The position numbers and the translations under genes are program-made. Positions 10,011-18,128 of a stretch of 64,000 bases of DNA are shown here, piece after piece. The stretch's first letter is position 1; each line of letters opens with the position of its first letter. Source of the DNA: Endomychus coccineus (taxonomy: Eukaryota > Arthropoda > Insecta > Coleoptera > Endomychidae); NCBI GenBank assembly GCA_958510875.1, contig OY294070.1:47145139-47209138 (forward strand), written 5' to 3'. The notes under the pieces are model-generated. The model was given only the letters and a program-made list of their open reading frames with translations. It ran no database searches and was not told the origin of the DNA.

Positions 10011-10365
10011 ATGTAATCGAACAGAATGGCAGCCAATGAATTATCAAATGATTAACGAAAATCAACTAGAGGTATTCACATACATAATTCTCGAAACGAT
10101 GCGGATCACCACCAATCACACATTCAATTATAAGCTCAAGCTATTATTTCCAAATGGTACAGAGGGGGATGTTATGAAGTGGCAAACATTCACCCCATCA
10201 CCTACATCGATGTCTTCTCAACCACCACCACCAAACACACCATCACCGACACAGATAGTAAACGAGATTTATGCGATGCAATGTTTCAATCTTAGTGTCT
10301 TATTAGTTTTACTACTTAAAATCATCATAAAAATTGTTAAGAAACATACAAATAAATACATATAA
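9895..10365 (+). CDS. ORF B: predicted N-glycosylated membrane protein
   Basis: The frame from ATG 9895 encodes 156 aa. A hydrophobic N-terminal stretch (about residues 5-20, 'NFIILTSILNGILY') could be a signal peptide or buried strand. An ectodomain-like part holds three N-glycosylation sequons (NRT, NHT, NGT), followed by a Pro/Ser/Thr-rich stalk, one strong membrane segment (about 130-148) and a short Lys-rich tail. This frame is highly conserved with 31158-31661 and with the remnant near 26460. It sits between the OB-like gene and the capsid cluster. A virion or cell-surface membrane protein is plausible but unproven. I recognise no named family. Confidence 0.55.
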   Translation: MSEPNFIILTSILNGILYTNVPNRVERIYICPRKDLRNECNRTEWQPMNYQMINENQLEVFTYIILETMRITTNHTFNYKLKLLFPNGTEGDVMKWQTFTPSPTSMSSQPPPPNTPSPTQIVNEIYAMQCFNLSVLLVLLLKIIIKIVKKHTNKYI

Positions 10366-10400
10366 TAATAATAAAGAGTTGTTTTATTGAATAATAGTAA
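10366..10400. terminator. Back-to-back polyadenylation signals (left TIR)
   Basis: AATAAA occurs on the plus strand near 10369-10374 (end of ORF B) and on the minus strand near 10383 (TTTATT; end of the DIQ gene). The two genes converge here, so one short AT-rich spacer can serve both. The mirror copy lies at about 21273-21305. Confidence 0.55.
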
Positions 10401-10441
10401 TAACATGTATTTAATGAATATATATATATATACAGATATAT

Positions 10442-10948
10442 TTAATTTGGTAGAATAATGTTCAGGAACCATTGCTGTAGATTATCCACGTGTTGAATTG
10501 TACACATATATTTTTTTCCATCATTACGGTGATTCATGCAGCTCATCCTATTTGAAGGTTCGAATTTTCCTGTTTCACATAGAGTATTATCAAAGTTACA
10601 CACATCTACAATGTGTGGGAAAATATTCAGTTCTTGGCACTTTCTCGTTAAAAAATCTGCTTTTTGATGATCTCGAACATAAATATAGTCTGCCTTACAT
10701 AGAAGATTAGATTTTAGAATATTATCTATTTCGGTGTATTCTACATCTCCAGAAGAATATTTTATTCCATGTACGAGTCTCTCCACATAACATATAGATT
10801 TTCGATCTTGAGCATTCAACGATGCAAAGGGTATGCATGGTTTAAACAATGAATAATGTCGTTTAAATCCAATCTGAATAGACATTTCTTTCGGATGGAA
10901 CACATCGTCGACGACGAAACCTTGAATGTCAACCAAAGCGATTCTCAT
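10442..10948 (-). CDS. DIQ-family Polinton protein (left TIR copy)
   Basis: 168 aa starting MRIALVDIQGF. The family is recognisable by the N-terminal beta strand with a 'D-I-Q' motif, a 'KP' block about 45 residues later, an 'H-G-x-x-(W/Y)-x-S-G-x-x-x-Y' block, a 'D-Y-I-Y-V-R' strand and a C-terminal Cys/His block (C-x-x-H...C...W). Similar proteins occur near capsid genes in many animal Polintons. The acidic strand and alternating fold recall RNase H-like nucleases, but no biochemical role is known to me. It follows the MCP gene on the same strand. The mirror copy is 20725-21231, which differs at one visible residue (RDH against RGH). Confidence 0.7.
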   Translation of the reverse strand: MRIALVDIQGFVVDDVFHPKEMSIQIGFKRHYSLFKPCIPFASLNAQDRKSICYVERLVHGIKYSSGDVEYTEIDNILKSNLLCKADYIYVRDHQKADFLTRKCQELNIFPHIVDVCNFDNTLCETGKFEPSNRMSCMNHRNDGKKYMCTIQHVDNLQQWFLNIILPN

Positions 10949-10980
10949 GGTGTCACGTAATAAACTGATCGAATTTATGT

Positions 10981-12245
10981 CTAAATGAGACTCTTGATGA
11001 TTTCGGTGAGGGGTGAGTATTCCATTAAACAATCGTGAATTATGATGCAATAAGCTTTCGTATTAGCGGGAAATCCTTTATCTGCTTCGATTTCCAGTCG
11101 CACGTCAACAGTAGCTGATTTCACGGCTTCTTCTTGCTTAGAACAATCGATTACGTACAAAGCGCGTGTTTTGAAACTGCTATAACCCAATATTGAATGT
11201 TTCACAGCAGAATTTGTGTAGCTGGAGTAGAATTCGGTGTAGTTGTGGTGGGCGAGAACGTAATCATTTTTGGCAAAGTCCAAGTTCATTCGTTCACTAG
11301 GGAAATATTCTCCGTTTAGAGATAAGCGAATACTAGAAATGTGTACGTGATCGAATATCGTGGGATTAGCTTCCACATTGTTTCGCTTGTCTGTTTGGAA
11401 AAATACTATAACATAACGCGGTTTTTCAACTGCTGCACTAGTCTTGACAACCCAAATTTCCCTTTTCGCGTCGGTCGTTATAGCAGGCAATTCATGTGAT
11501 TTCCATTTTCTGAATGGAATTAGGATGGGTATATCACTTTTGATGGCTCGCAATAGCTTTTCTCTAATTATGTCGTTGGGAAAGATATATTTGACTTTCA
11601 ACTCCATACTGTCAATCGAAAATTTAACTGTGGTAGCATCGTTTGCAATTATAACACAATCGTTATCGTTTCGAGCTCGCACCAATCGAATTGTTTGTCG
11701 CCCAAATGTAATCATAGAATAATCGTTGAAAATGTTGAATATATGCTTTAGTGGAATCAGTAAGCTGAAAGTTTTACTTTGATCTAAAACTACACTTTCT
11801 TCGGGGTAAGTCCAACCGGCAATAGACATATGCGTAGAATCAGTAGGAGTGTAGCAAGTGAATGCCCTTACAGCACTAACTATTCCAGGATCTCGAACAG
11901 TTTCGATGTCTCGCCCACTTTCGCTGTAAGAGCATGAGTCGAAAAGAAAGGCTCCATAATTAGGTACTATTGAGACATTCCCAGCTCCAGTTATTTCTAT
12001 TTTTCCTTTGATAGCCAATAGGGTATCTTTCATCGAAAAAAATGCATCCACTTGATTTATTCAAACTCCACAATATCGCTGTTATTGAACGCCTTAACGA
12101 AAGGTGTGATCGATCTATATTCAGCTTTTCGTATCGACTCATCGAATTTCGGTTCTTGATAGATATCAAAAATTGATGAGACAACACTGTTGTTCAAATC
12201 CACATCGTTGATAGCATTGTTACCTACATACTTCCGCTTAGGCAT
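10981..12245 (-). pseudogene. MCP: Major capsid protein, hexon-like (left TIR copy), one frameshift
   Basis: The start ATG at 12245 opens a 62-codon frame that ends at 12057. The rest (12054 down to 10981) is open in the -1 frame. Comparison with the intact protein at 33045-34235 places the lesion at the 'EFE|INQ' junction, where one A of a short A-run appears to be lost. The product is the double-jelly-roll shell protein of Polinton/adintovirus-like elements; shared blocks include 'GAFLF', 'VRDPGIVS', 'AGW', 'IPFRxW', 'RPRYVI' and 'YCIIIHD'. The right-arm copy (19428-20692) has the same lesion. The ORF downstream of the break is fully open, so the damage is minimal. Confidence 0.9.
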
Positions 12246-12393
12246 TTTTTTCAAATTTAAGTCGAAACCCAAGAGATTGTAGAACTGATTGATTAGCTTT
12301 GGTGAGTACGTCACGCGGTTTTGGTGATTTGTTGAAGACTGATGAAGATGGGATGTGTGAAGTTCTTTTATTGTCTCCAACAACCAAACCCAT
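12238..12393 (-). CDS. Small ORF between minor capsid and MCP (left copy), 51 aa
   Basis: Begins MGLVVGDNK two bases past the minor-capsid stop and ends 8 bases into the MCP frame. The element at 28984 has a positional counterpart (34192-34371) that also begins MGL, is Ser/Lys-rich, ends with a hydrophobic 'LxSLxF/LGY' block and overlaps the MCP start. Conservation of position, start and ending argues for a real gene. The N-terminal glycine hints at myristoylation, more so in the other copy. Function unknown. Confidence 0.5.
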   Translation of the reverse strand: MGLVVGDNKRTSHIPSSSVFNKSPKPRDVLTKANQSVLQSLGFRLKFEKNA

Positions 12394-12394
12394 T

Positions 12395-12536
12395 TCAGAC
12401 TTCTTGTAAATGTAGATGGAGAATACTTTCTTCCCCGCGAAAATTAACCGGATTAGAGTGTTGATCCAAAGCGAGTATGGTGATGTTGGTAATCTCACCG
12501 ATATTGGACACTGGTAAATATAAAGGATTTTTTGGT
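12395..12536 (-). pseudogene. 3' end of penton-like minor capsid gene, cut by the TIR boundary
   Basis: Encodes the last ~47 residues of the minor capsid protein (blocks 'NPLYLPVSNIGEITNIT', 'FRGEE' and the LHLQ tail), identical in content to 19137-19278. The sequence changes to polB 3' sequence at 12537, which marks the inner edge of the duplicated end. Confidence 0.85.
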
Positions 12537-12763
12537 TGCGGGATTATGTGTTGCGGAACACAATCACATTCGAAGATTATGTTAGATGTTTAGAAGAAGG
12601 CATTGAGATGTATCGCATACAAAGATCTATCCGCTCATTCGATTTCAAATTGTATACAATCGAACAAAATAAAATTGCCCTCAGCCCTTTCGACAGCAAA
12701 AGACACATAATTGGTAATGGGATAAACACTTTACCATATGGTCATTATTCTTTATCACCATAA
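12537..12763 (+). pseudogene. polB: PolB C-terminal fragment (last 75 codons)
   Basis: Matches the end of the element 1 polymerase (about 5715-5938): 'ITFEDYV(K/R)CLEE', 'LYTIEQNKIAL', 'PFD(N/S)KR', 'NTLPYGHYSL'. Everything upstream, including the exonuclease and palm domains, is missing and replaced by the inverted right-end sequence. AATAAA signals follow near 12834. The element can therefore not make its own polymerase. Confidence 0.92.
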
Positions 12764-13153
12764 TTGTATAAGTTTATATATCCATCATATTATTGTTCAT
12801 ACTTCATATCTATGTTTATTATTGTTTTATGAAAATAAATAAAATATTTCTATGATGATGATGATTTGTTTCATTTTCCTCTCTCCCTTTACAGCAAACC
12901 GAAAGACTATTTTTCATAAAAAATCATTTATTGTTCTAAATCATACATAACCTTATTTTTATATATAACATTTCTCTAAGTGTATTAGTCAATAAACAAA
13001 AAAAATTTTGTTGATGAAATATCGATAAAACAATACAAGAGTTCTAATCCACTAGCATGGTTAGTGATTCCACGTACATCTTGCTCACTCAAGCTCTAAA
13101 TCATACATAATTTTATCCTTATGCGAAAACATAAACTCTCTAAGAGTATTAGC
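12764..13153. other. Spacer with two partial duplicates of the accessory gene 3' end
   Basis: Bases about 12930-13080 and 13080-13200 are imperfect copies of the 3' end of the accessory gene (the block 'aaatcatacataa' recurs near 12940 and 13098, and 'gataaaacaatacaa' near 13023 and 13178). In the minus frame beyond the stop at 13154, a continuation similar to the 220-aa homologue's C-terminus ('NTL', 'YDL') is still readable. No separate gene is seen. Confidence 0.6.
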
Positions 13154-13777
13154 TTATAAGCTTTCTGGTGCAACATCTATAAAACAATACAAAAGTTCCA
13201 TATAACTAGCAAGACCCCTCATTGATTCAATTATTGCAATGACCTTATAATAATATGAACAAAATTCAAGTTGTTCAAGGAACGACACTCGATGAAATAA
13301 CACTTCATCGTTAATTCTAATGATTTCACGTACATCTTGCTCGCTCAAATAAAAATCAGTATTGTGCTTGGTGACTTGAAGTACTTTAACGCTATTCGCA
13401 TAAACGCACTGTAATATTAGACAATAATATCCACATGCTATAGGTGTAGAATCGAAATGTGCATGTTGACTCTCAAAGAATTCCTTGATCTTCATCCGCA
13501 CTATATTGATGAAGTCGTTCCATTCGTATCTTCCAAAGACGAGTTTTTCATATTGATTTCTTTGATGCAACGAGATAGTTGAAGTGAATTTCCTCACAGG
13601 GCTTAGTCCACATCTAACCTCCAAATTTTCTCTCAGTGGGTAAACCGTATTCATCAATAGAAATTGTTCATGTTTTGAGGCTATTTCAATTTTTTCTAAA
13701 ATTCTATCCAACTCTTCATCACCATTAATACTACTACTACTATTCGCGTTGGAAAACCGACTATCTTGCAAAGACAT
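13154..13777 (-). CDS. Unknown Polinton accessory protein, 207 aa, C-terminally shortened
   Basis: Homologue of 6173-6835 with the same ordered blocks (CGLSPVR, STISL, FGRYEW, LQVTKH, DVREII, HRVSFLEQ, ELLYCFI). It ends at a TAA after 'PESL', and the frame after that stop still reads like the missing 20-residue tail of the homologue, so the stop is probably a recent mutation. It lies between integrase (upstream, same strand) and the polB remnant (convergent). No function is assigned; the helical pattern and conserved place suggest a regulatory or replication accessory role. Confidence 0.7.
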   Translation of the reverse strand: MSLQDSRFSNANSSSSINGDEELDRILEKIEIASKHEQFLLMNTVYPLRENLEVRCGLSPVRKFTSTISLHQRNQYEKLVFGRYEWNDFINIVRMKIKEFFESQHAHFDSTPIACGYYCLILQCVYANSVKVLQVTKHNTDFYLSEQDVREIIRINDEVLFHRVSFLEQLEFCSYYYKVIAIIESMRGLASYMELLYCFIDVAPESL

Positions 13778-13853
13778 TTCGCAACAACTGACTGTTGCAT
13801 TAAAACTTCTCTACCACCAACACATACCTAATATTTATCTGAACATGCGCAGA

Positions 13854-14780
13854 TCATACTATATCGGTATTCTGTATCCAACTCTTATCCTCCATACCAT
13901 ACCATTTAACTAGCATTTTATTACCTTTTATTCGGAGAACTTTCTCAATTAAATATACTTCGGGTTGCTTCGTTCTTTGTAATTCCTCTTCGTAGAAGCA
14001 TCCGGTGATTGGGGAATCTTTCATGTCTTTGAGTAGATAAGTAACAGGGTTCGTAATTTTAACTTTTATAATTTTAAATAATTCCGCTGACCAATTAGGC
14101 GTATACGATTTTTCGAAAATACGTTTTGCCTTACTGATACGCACCACATCTCCAACGTTGTATTTGTGTGGTAGAACTAGCTTGACGTGTGAGTAGCATC
14201 GCTTCAATATCTCACTTTCGTTATGTTTTGTCACTTTACACGGAGCCAGATTGATCGTTCTATGCTTACGCTTATTATATTTTTCAGTGATCTCTTCGAG
14301 TATATCAAACCATTTGTATCTCCCACTCAAACTGAAATGTTTATAGAGCGCTTCTTTCAACGTTCGAATAACGCGTTCTGCAATGGCTGCTTTTTTTACA
14401 GAATAAGTATTACATTGATTGATTTTATGTTTCTTCATCAACTCTTTAAATTGCTTATTGAAGAACTCCTTTCCTTGATCGCTTTGTAAATGTGTGGGTA
14501 TACGCCCGTTAGATTTCAAAAAAATAGAGTCAACAGCCTTCCGAACCTCTTCAGCCGATTTCGTTTTCAACGGACGAGTCCATAGATACTTTGAGAAGCA
14601 ATCGATCATCACTAAAATGAATTTAAATCCTCGATTTTCACGCGCATAATTACCCATTTCAGCCAGATCCATCTGCCATAGATCATCTAAACCTTTTATG
14701 ATTGTTCGGCGGCGTTTGAAATTCTTTCTACTTGGTTTATGAAGCTCATATACAACTTGTTCTTTACCTTGTTGCAACAT
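13854..14780 (-). CDS. int: Polinton integrase (DDE, retroviral-type)
   Basis: An intact 308-aa ORF. The rve core runs about residues 28-170: 'DDLWQMDLAEM' holds the first Asp, 'LQSDQGKEFFN' the second, and the Glu lies in the 'KKAAIAERVIRTLKEAL' block. An SH3-like DNA-binding region follows ('KYNVGDVVRISKAKRIFEK', 'NPVTYLLKDM'), then a chromodomain-like tail ('EVYLIEKVLRIKGNKMLVKW', ending 'SWIQNTDIV'). It catalyses insertion with a 6-bp duplication, consistent with the TSDs seen here. It overlaps the fiber-like ORF by 17 bases, so the start is uncertain and could lie at the internal Met or reach into that ORF. Confidence 0.93.
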   Translation of the reverse strand: MLQQGKEQVVYELHKPSRKNFKRRRTIIKGLDDLWQMDLAEMGNYARENRGFKFILVMIDCFSKYLWTRPLKTKSAEEVRKAVDSIFLKSNGRIPTHLQSDQGKEFFNKQFKELMKKHKINQCNTYSVKKAAIAERVIRTLKEALYKHFSLSGRYKWFDILEEITEKYNKRKHRTINLAPCKVTKHNESEILKRCYSHVKLVLPHKYNVGDVVRISKAKRIFEKSYTPNWSAELFKIIKVKITNPVTYLLKDMKDSPITGCFYEEELQRTKQPEVYLIEKVLRIKGNKMLVKWYGMEDKSWIQNTDIV

Positions 14781-15273
14781 GCTGAATTATCGCATTAGGA
14801 TTGACTCTATCAGAATTTCCTCCCAACACAACCAATTTGCTATCAATATTCTTCAGACTAGTGATGAATACATTTTGTTGTGTAGTTATATTATTAATGT
14901 CATTAGTTAATTTCGCAATATCATCCTCAGTCTGTTTCTTATATACGTCTATCACTTTCTGCACATCGGTTTGAAGATTCTTCAAAGCTTTATTCATAAG
15001 ATTATTAGCCTTTGCATACTTGTCAAGAAGTTCCTTCAACCTTTTTTCCACTTCAATTATCGCGCTATCGACGTACTTCTTATTCGCAGCATCGTTATTT
15101 AAAGTAGGTGTTTTCATATTGGAAATTTTTTAATTTTTAATATCCACATCACCGTCTGGTGTATGAGTCAAGACGTTCTTAAACATCGAGCTTATTCGGA
15201 GAACATCGACGCTGTCCACTACACCGTCTCTTCCGCTCCTGGATCTCCTACCAAACTTGTCGAGACTCATCAT
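14764..15273 (-). pseudogene. Fiber-like coiled-coil protein with one in-frame TAA
   Basis: The frame opens at ATG 15273 or 15270 with 'SLDKFGRRS', the same opening as the intact homologue at 37626-38279 ('SMDKFGRASS'). A TAA at 15130-15132 interrupts it, and the frame continues from there to 14764. After the stop comes the phage/adenovirus fiber-type block 'LNNDAANKKYVD', then a long heptad coiled coil. Removing the stop would align the two proteins end to end (DIKN-KISN against DMENRRLCN). The role is inferred to be a trimeric fiber or stalk. The neighbours are integrase (downstream, overlapping) and the PY-like gene (upstream). Confidence 0.75.
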
Positions 15274-15303
15274 ATAACTGTTTCAAACGCTATTGTATCC
15301 CAT

Positions 15304-16191
15304 CTAATAAATGATATCTGCCTCTCGAAGTTCATTTATAAATGCAACAATCTCATTATCGTGCGACGTATTCCCAGCTTCTTGAGAAGCAATCAATAGT
15401 TTTAGGCGTTCCACAAGTTCGTTTGGATCGTCCCAGTACACGTACTCCACTGGTTCGTTGTTATATGTCAATTGCATACCGCTACCGAGAGCTTCCTCAT
15501 GAATTAGAGGTCGAATTATTTTAATGTACTTGTATCTTCGAGTACCTTTCAAGTTTCCAGCACTATTTCTGTGGGGATTTGTCAAGTTCAGAATCATCCT
15601 GTAATTCATCTTATCTTTCTTGGTGAAATTTCTAGGTTTGTCATAGAATATAAGTTCACACAGACCGACGGTACTTTAGAATTTTCTCCCTTGTGTCACG
15701 ATAGTATCTCTATTTTTGAAATCGATTAATTTACCTCCTAGTAACCATGACAACGAACTAGCATCGTAAACTGGGCCATAAACTTTATCGACTTTTCTAC
15801 TCCCTGACCAATAATCACCGATATATTTTTGAAGTAACTCTGGGTAAGATTCTAATACGTCATACTCATCATCATCGCTGTCAGACTCTTCAATAACAGT
15901 TTTCGTACTTGCATCGCTCACATCCAATACCGTTCCTCTTTCATCTTCCTCATCCTCCTCCTCCTCCTCCTCTTCATCCGCATCATCCCTTTCTTGCTTA
16001 ATTTCACGTTTAATCAATGGTGTATTATTGGATTTGATTATTTCCCGAAGTGGTTCCGATATGGGTTTAAATAATTTATTGATCGACTCGTCCTCTTCCG
16101 TTTTACCCAGTTTCAATGTGAGATATTTCTTTCGTATAGATCGTGCCAATTGAGCGATTTTTCGCTTACGTGCTAACCGTTCAACGTCCAT
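15304..16191 (-). pseudogene. PY-like Polinton protein with one in-frame TAA
   Basis: The ATG at 16191 opens 171 codons to a TAA at 15676-15678, and the same frame then runs open to 15304. It aligns throughout with the intact 354-aa protein at 38263-39327: basic N-terminus ('RKKYLTLKLGKTE'), acidic low-complexity middle (a run of Glu/Asp near residues 75-90), a 'LLxxYP' helix block, the 'T(V/T)GL(C/Y)xLIFY' strand, 'NYRMI', and the C-terminal 'P(V/I)EYVYWDD(P/V)NE(L/I)V' block. This family is typical of animal Polintons and has no established function. It is probably a virion or core component. Confidence 0.75.
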
Positions 16192-16216
16192 TGTGTATTT
16201 GCTTCAGATTTCACGT

Positions 16217-16913
16217 TCACACTTTAATATATACATCGAAACCTTTGCGGTATCTTCCATTGTTCAAATCGAAATCTTTAACAATTATCAATGTTCCAAA
16301 TTTCTCCATCCAACACGTAGAACACATCTTTTTGAATCGATCGAAAGTAACGTCTGGGGATACGTGCTCATCAAACACGTGTTTTAGATTTATTTCATCC
16401 TGTTTAAATAACACGATCAGGTTAGAATTATCGCGAATCAGTTGTTTAGGAATTTTAGAGTATGTCTGACATAGATATGATGCGTCAATGTTTCTATGTC
16501 TACACATCGAATAATATTCTCGAATTTTCTGTTGTCTCGCAGGATATGTCATCAAAAATGAAGATAGAATTTGGTTTTGCATCGTTCGGACTTATAATTT
16601 CTTCATTGTCTTTATATGGGAAAAAACCAGCTCCTTTTACTCGTTCCAAAATCTCCTGCAACAGTATGTACTTATCTTGATATAATGACTTCGAGTATAC
16701 GTAAACGTTTTCAAACTTGACACCATTTGGATTGAATAACAACGATAACATAACGTTTGTTTTTCCGCATCCGCTCGGGCCACAAATTAAAGCACGAAAA
16801 GAGTTTGGTAACAGTTTACCATGTTTACCAACGCGATTAGTTCCAACTTTTAAATCTAAATTCTCGATTGGAAGTGTCTGTTCTTGTTGAACGGTCTTCA
16901 TCGTGTGAACCAT
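16217..16913 (-). pseudogene. Genome-packaging ATPase (A32/FtsK-HerA type), one frameshift
   Basis: Walker A 'GPSGCGKT' lies at about residue 49 from the ATG, followed by 'KFENVYVYSKSL', and Walker B is the hydrophobic strand ending 'IFDD'. The frame then breaks at about 16535. The remainder is open in another frame to 16217 and aligns with the intact 241-aa enzyme at 39370-40095, through 'LCQ(T/S)', 'KQDE(I/L)NLKH', 'CW' and the 'NKGRYRKGFD' tail (here NNGRYRKGFD). The protein pumps DNA into the capsid in this virus group. It diverges from the PLA2/pX gene across a 57-bp intergenic space. Confidence 0.9.
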
Positions 16914-16931
16914 TTCTACTTAATGATAACG

Positions 16932-16939
16932 TATAAAAG
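16932..16939 (+). promoter_or_regulatory. TATA box (TATAAAAG) for the PLA2/pX gene
   Basis: A consensus TATAAAAG lies 31 bases before the ATG at 16971, in the short space between the divergent ATPase and PLA2/pX genes. The transcript leader would be very short, which is common in compact viral genomes. Confidence 0.5.
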
Positions 16940-16970
16940 GAAAAATCACCAGAGCGTATGCTCATTAACA

Positions 16971-17746
16971 ATGTTGATTCATCAAGGTGAAGGTTTATTG
17001 AATACACTCATAAACAAGCTCCCGTTTGAATTACACATTCCTTCATATCAATTCTGTGGTCCTGGAACTAAATTGGAAAAGCGTCTTGCACGCGGTGATA
17101 AAGGTATCAATCCTCTAGATTCCGCTTGTCGCGAACACGATATAGCTTATTCACAAAACAAATCTCTGGAGGAACGTCATAGGCCGATAAAATATTAGAG
17201 GACGCTGCTTGGAAACGAGTTAAATCAAGAGACGCTAGCGCAGGTGAAAGACTCTCTAGTTTATTGGTTACCGGTGGGATGAAGGTTAAACGAAAACTAG
17301 GTATGGGTATCAAGAAACGGAGGCGACAACGAGGATGTTGTTTCCGGAAAGATATCGTTGGAAGCATCGCAAAGTCAATGGAGCCATCTTCTTCTTTGAG
17401 AAAGTCCGCTATGAACGCGTTGAAAGCCGCACGGATTGACATTAAACGAGCTGGAGGTAAAAAGCGTATCAGAGTATCAAGAGTAATACCCCTACCAAAA
17501 TCTGGAGGATTCCTCCCACTATTACTACCCATCTTAGGAGCTCTAGGAGCCTTAGGATCGGTTGCAGGAGGTGCGAGTACCATAGCGAATGCAGTAATAA
17601 ATGCTAAGAATGCGAAAAAGAAGCTTGAAGAAGATCAACGTCACAACAAAGCTATGGAATCGTTGGGTAAAGGTTTATATTTGAGACGAAATGCTAAAGG
17701 AGGCCTGGGATTGTTTTTGAAGAAGCAACAAAAAAACTTCCAATAA
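16971..17746 (+). pseudogene. PLA2-domain / pX-like core protein, one frameshift
   Basis: N-terminal phospholipase A2-like domain: 'YQFCGPGTKL' is the calcium-loop motif and 'CREHDIAY' the catalytic His-Asp motif, as in parvovirus VP1 and adintovirus proteins. The frame breaks at about 17180, where one base seems lost after 'EERH'. The second frame carries a Lys/Arg-rich stretch, 'RVIPLPKSGGFLPLLLP' and a Gly/Ala-rich hydrophobic segment that resembles adenovirus pX/pVI-type peptides and could be membrane-active. The intact counterpart is 35635-36405. The last codons contain an in-phase A_AAA_AAC heptamer (17731-17737) just before the stop (17744). Confidence 0.85.
17731..17737 (+). promoter_or_regulatory. 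Candidate -1 frameshift site A_AAA_AAC
   Basis: In the PLA2/pX frame the codons read CAA AAA AAC TTC CAA TAA, so the heptamer is in the correct phase (X XXY YYZ) and lies 6 bases before the stop. The protease frame is exactly -1 relative to this frame and is open across the site, and the protease has no early ATG. In element 3 the protease frame is also -1, with T_TTA_AAT in phase at the matching place, but a TAA follows at once in that -1 frame. Confidence 0.4.
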
Positions 17747-18105
17747 AGCTACCCTATGATAGACCGCTGAACGATCGGGATTTGGTGCGTTTCGCAAATA
17801 AAATGAAAATACCACATTTTCGAGGTGTCTTTATGCGAGACAATCTACCTAGAAAACCGTGGTGTCAAGAACGCATCATTTTAAATTTAGATTCAGTGAA
17901 AAACAGCGGAACTCATTGGGTAGCATTCAAGAAAAACGGTAACGATGTAGAGTATTTTGATTCGTTTGGAAATTTAAAACCACCGAAGGAACTCGTTCGA
18001 TATCTGGGTGGGAACGTTCGGATTTCCTATAACAACGATCCTTTTCAGAAATACAATCAAGTAATATGTGGACATTTGTGTTTGAAATTTCTCAGTCTTA
18101 CCTAA
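17740..18105 (+). CDS. Adenain-like cysteine protease
   Basis: Maturation protease of adenovirus/Polinton type. Visible catalytic blocks are 'GTHWVAF' (His), 'EYFDSFG' (acidic) and 'CGHLCLKFL' (nucleophile Cys near the C-terminus). The N-terminal block 'IPHFRGVFMRDNLP' is shared with the element at 28984. No ATG precedes that block: the frame is open back into the last codons of PLA2/pX in the -1 register, and the first Met codons lie at 'NKM' and 'FMRD', too late for a full N-terminus. Expression by -1 frameshift, a non-AUG start or splicing must be considered. The ORF ends at 18105 and looks otherwise complete. Confidence 0.85.
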   Translation, partial: PIKLPYDRPLNDRDLVRFANKMKIPHFRGVFMRDNLPRKPWCQERIILNLDSVKNSGTHWVAFKKNGNDVEYFDSFGNLKPPKELVRYLGGNVRISYNNDPFQKYNQVICGHLCLKFLSLT

Positions 18106-18128
18106 ACATTTAGCGAGTAACAACCATC

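Larger units (their letters stand above)
7752..12536 (+). repeat. Left terminal inverted repeat of element 2 (4785 bp)
   Basis: Reverse complement of 19137-24051 at about 97-99% identity over coding parts (three amino-acid differences in 356 codons of the capsid ORF). It ends abruptly at 12536 inside the minor-capsid gene, where the next base already belongs to the polB 3' end. Both arms share the same capsid frameshift, so the duplication or a later conversion post-dates that mutation. Confidence 0.93.

Noticed and set aside
11444..11722. 92-aa ORF antisense to MCP, repeated at 19951-20229
   Set aside because: A shadow frame of the capsid gene. It is kept only because the two arms are near-identical.
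12050..12070. Programmed frameshift in the element 2 MCP
   Set aside because: The intact MCP of element 3 has no break here, and a single lost A explains both arms, which are copies of each other.
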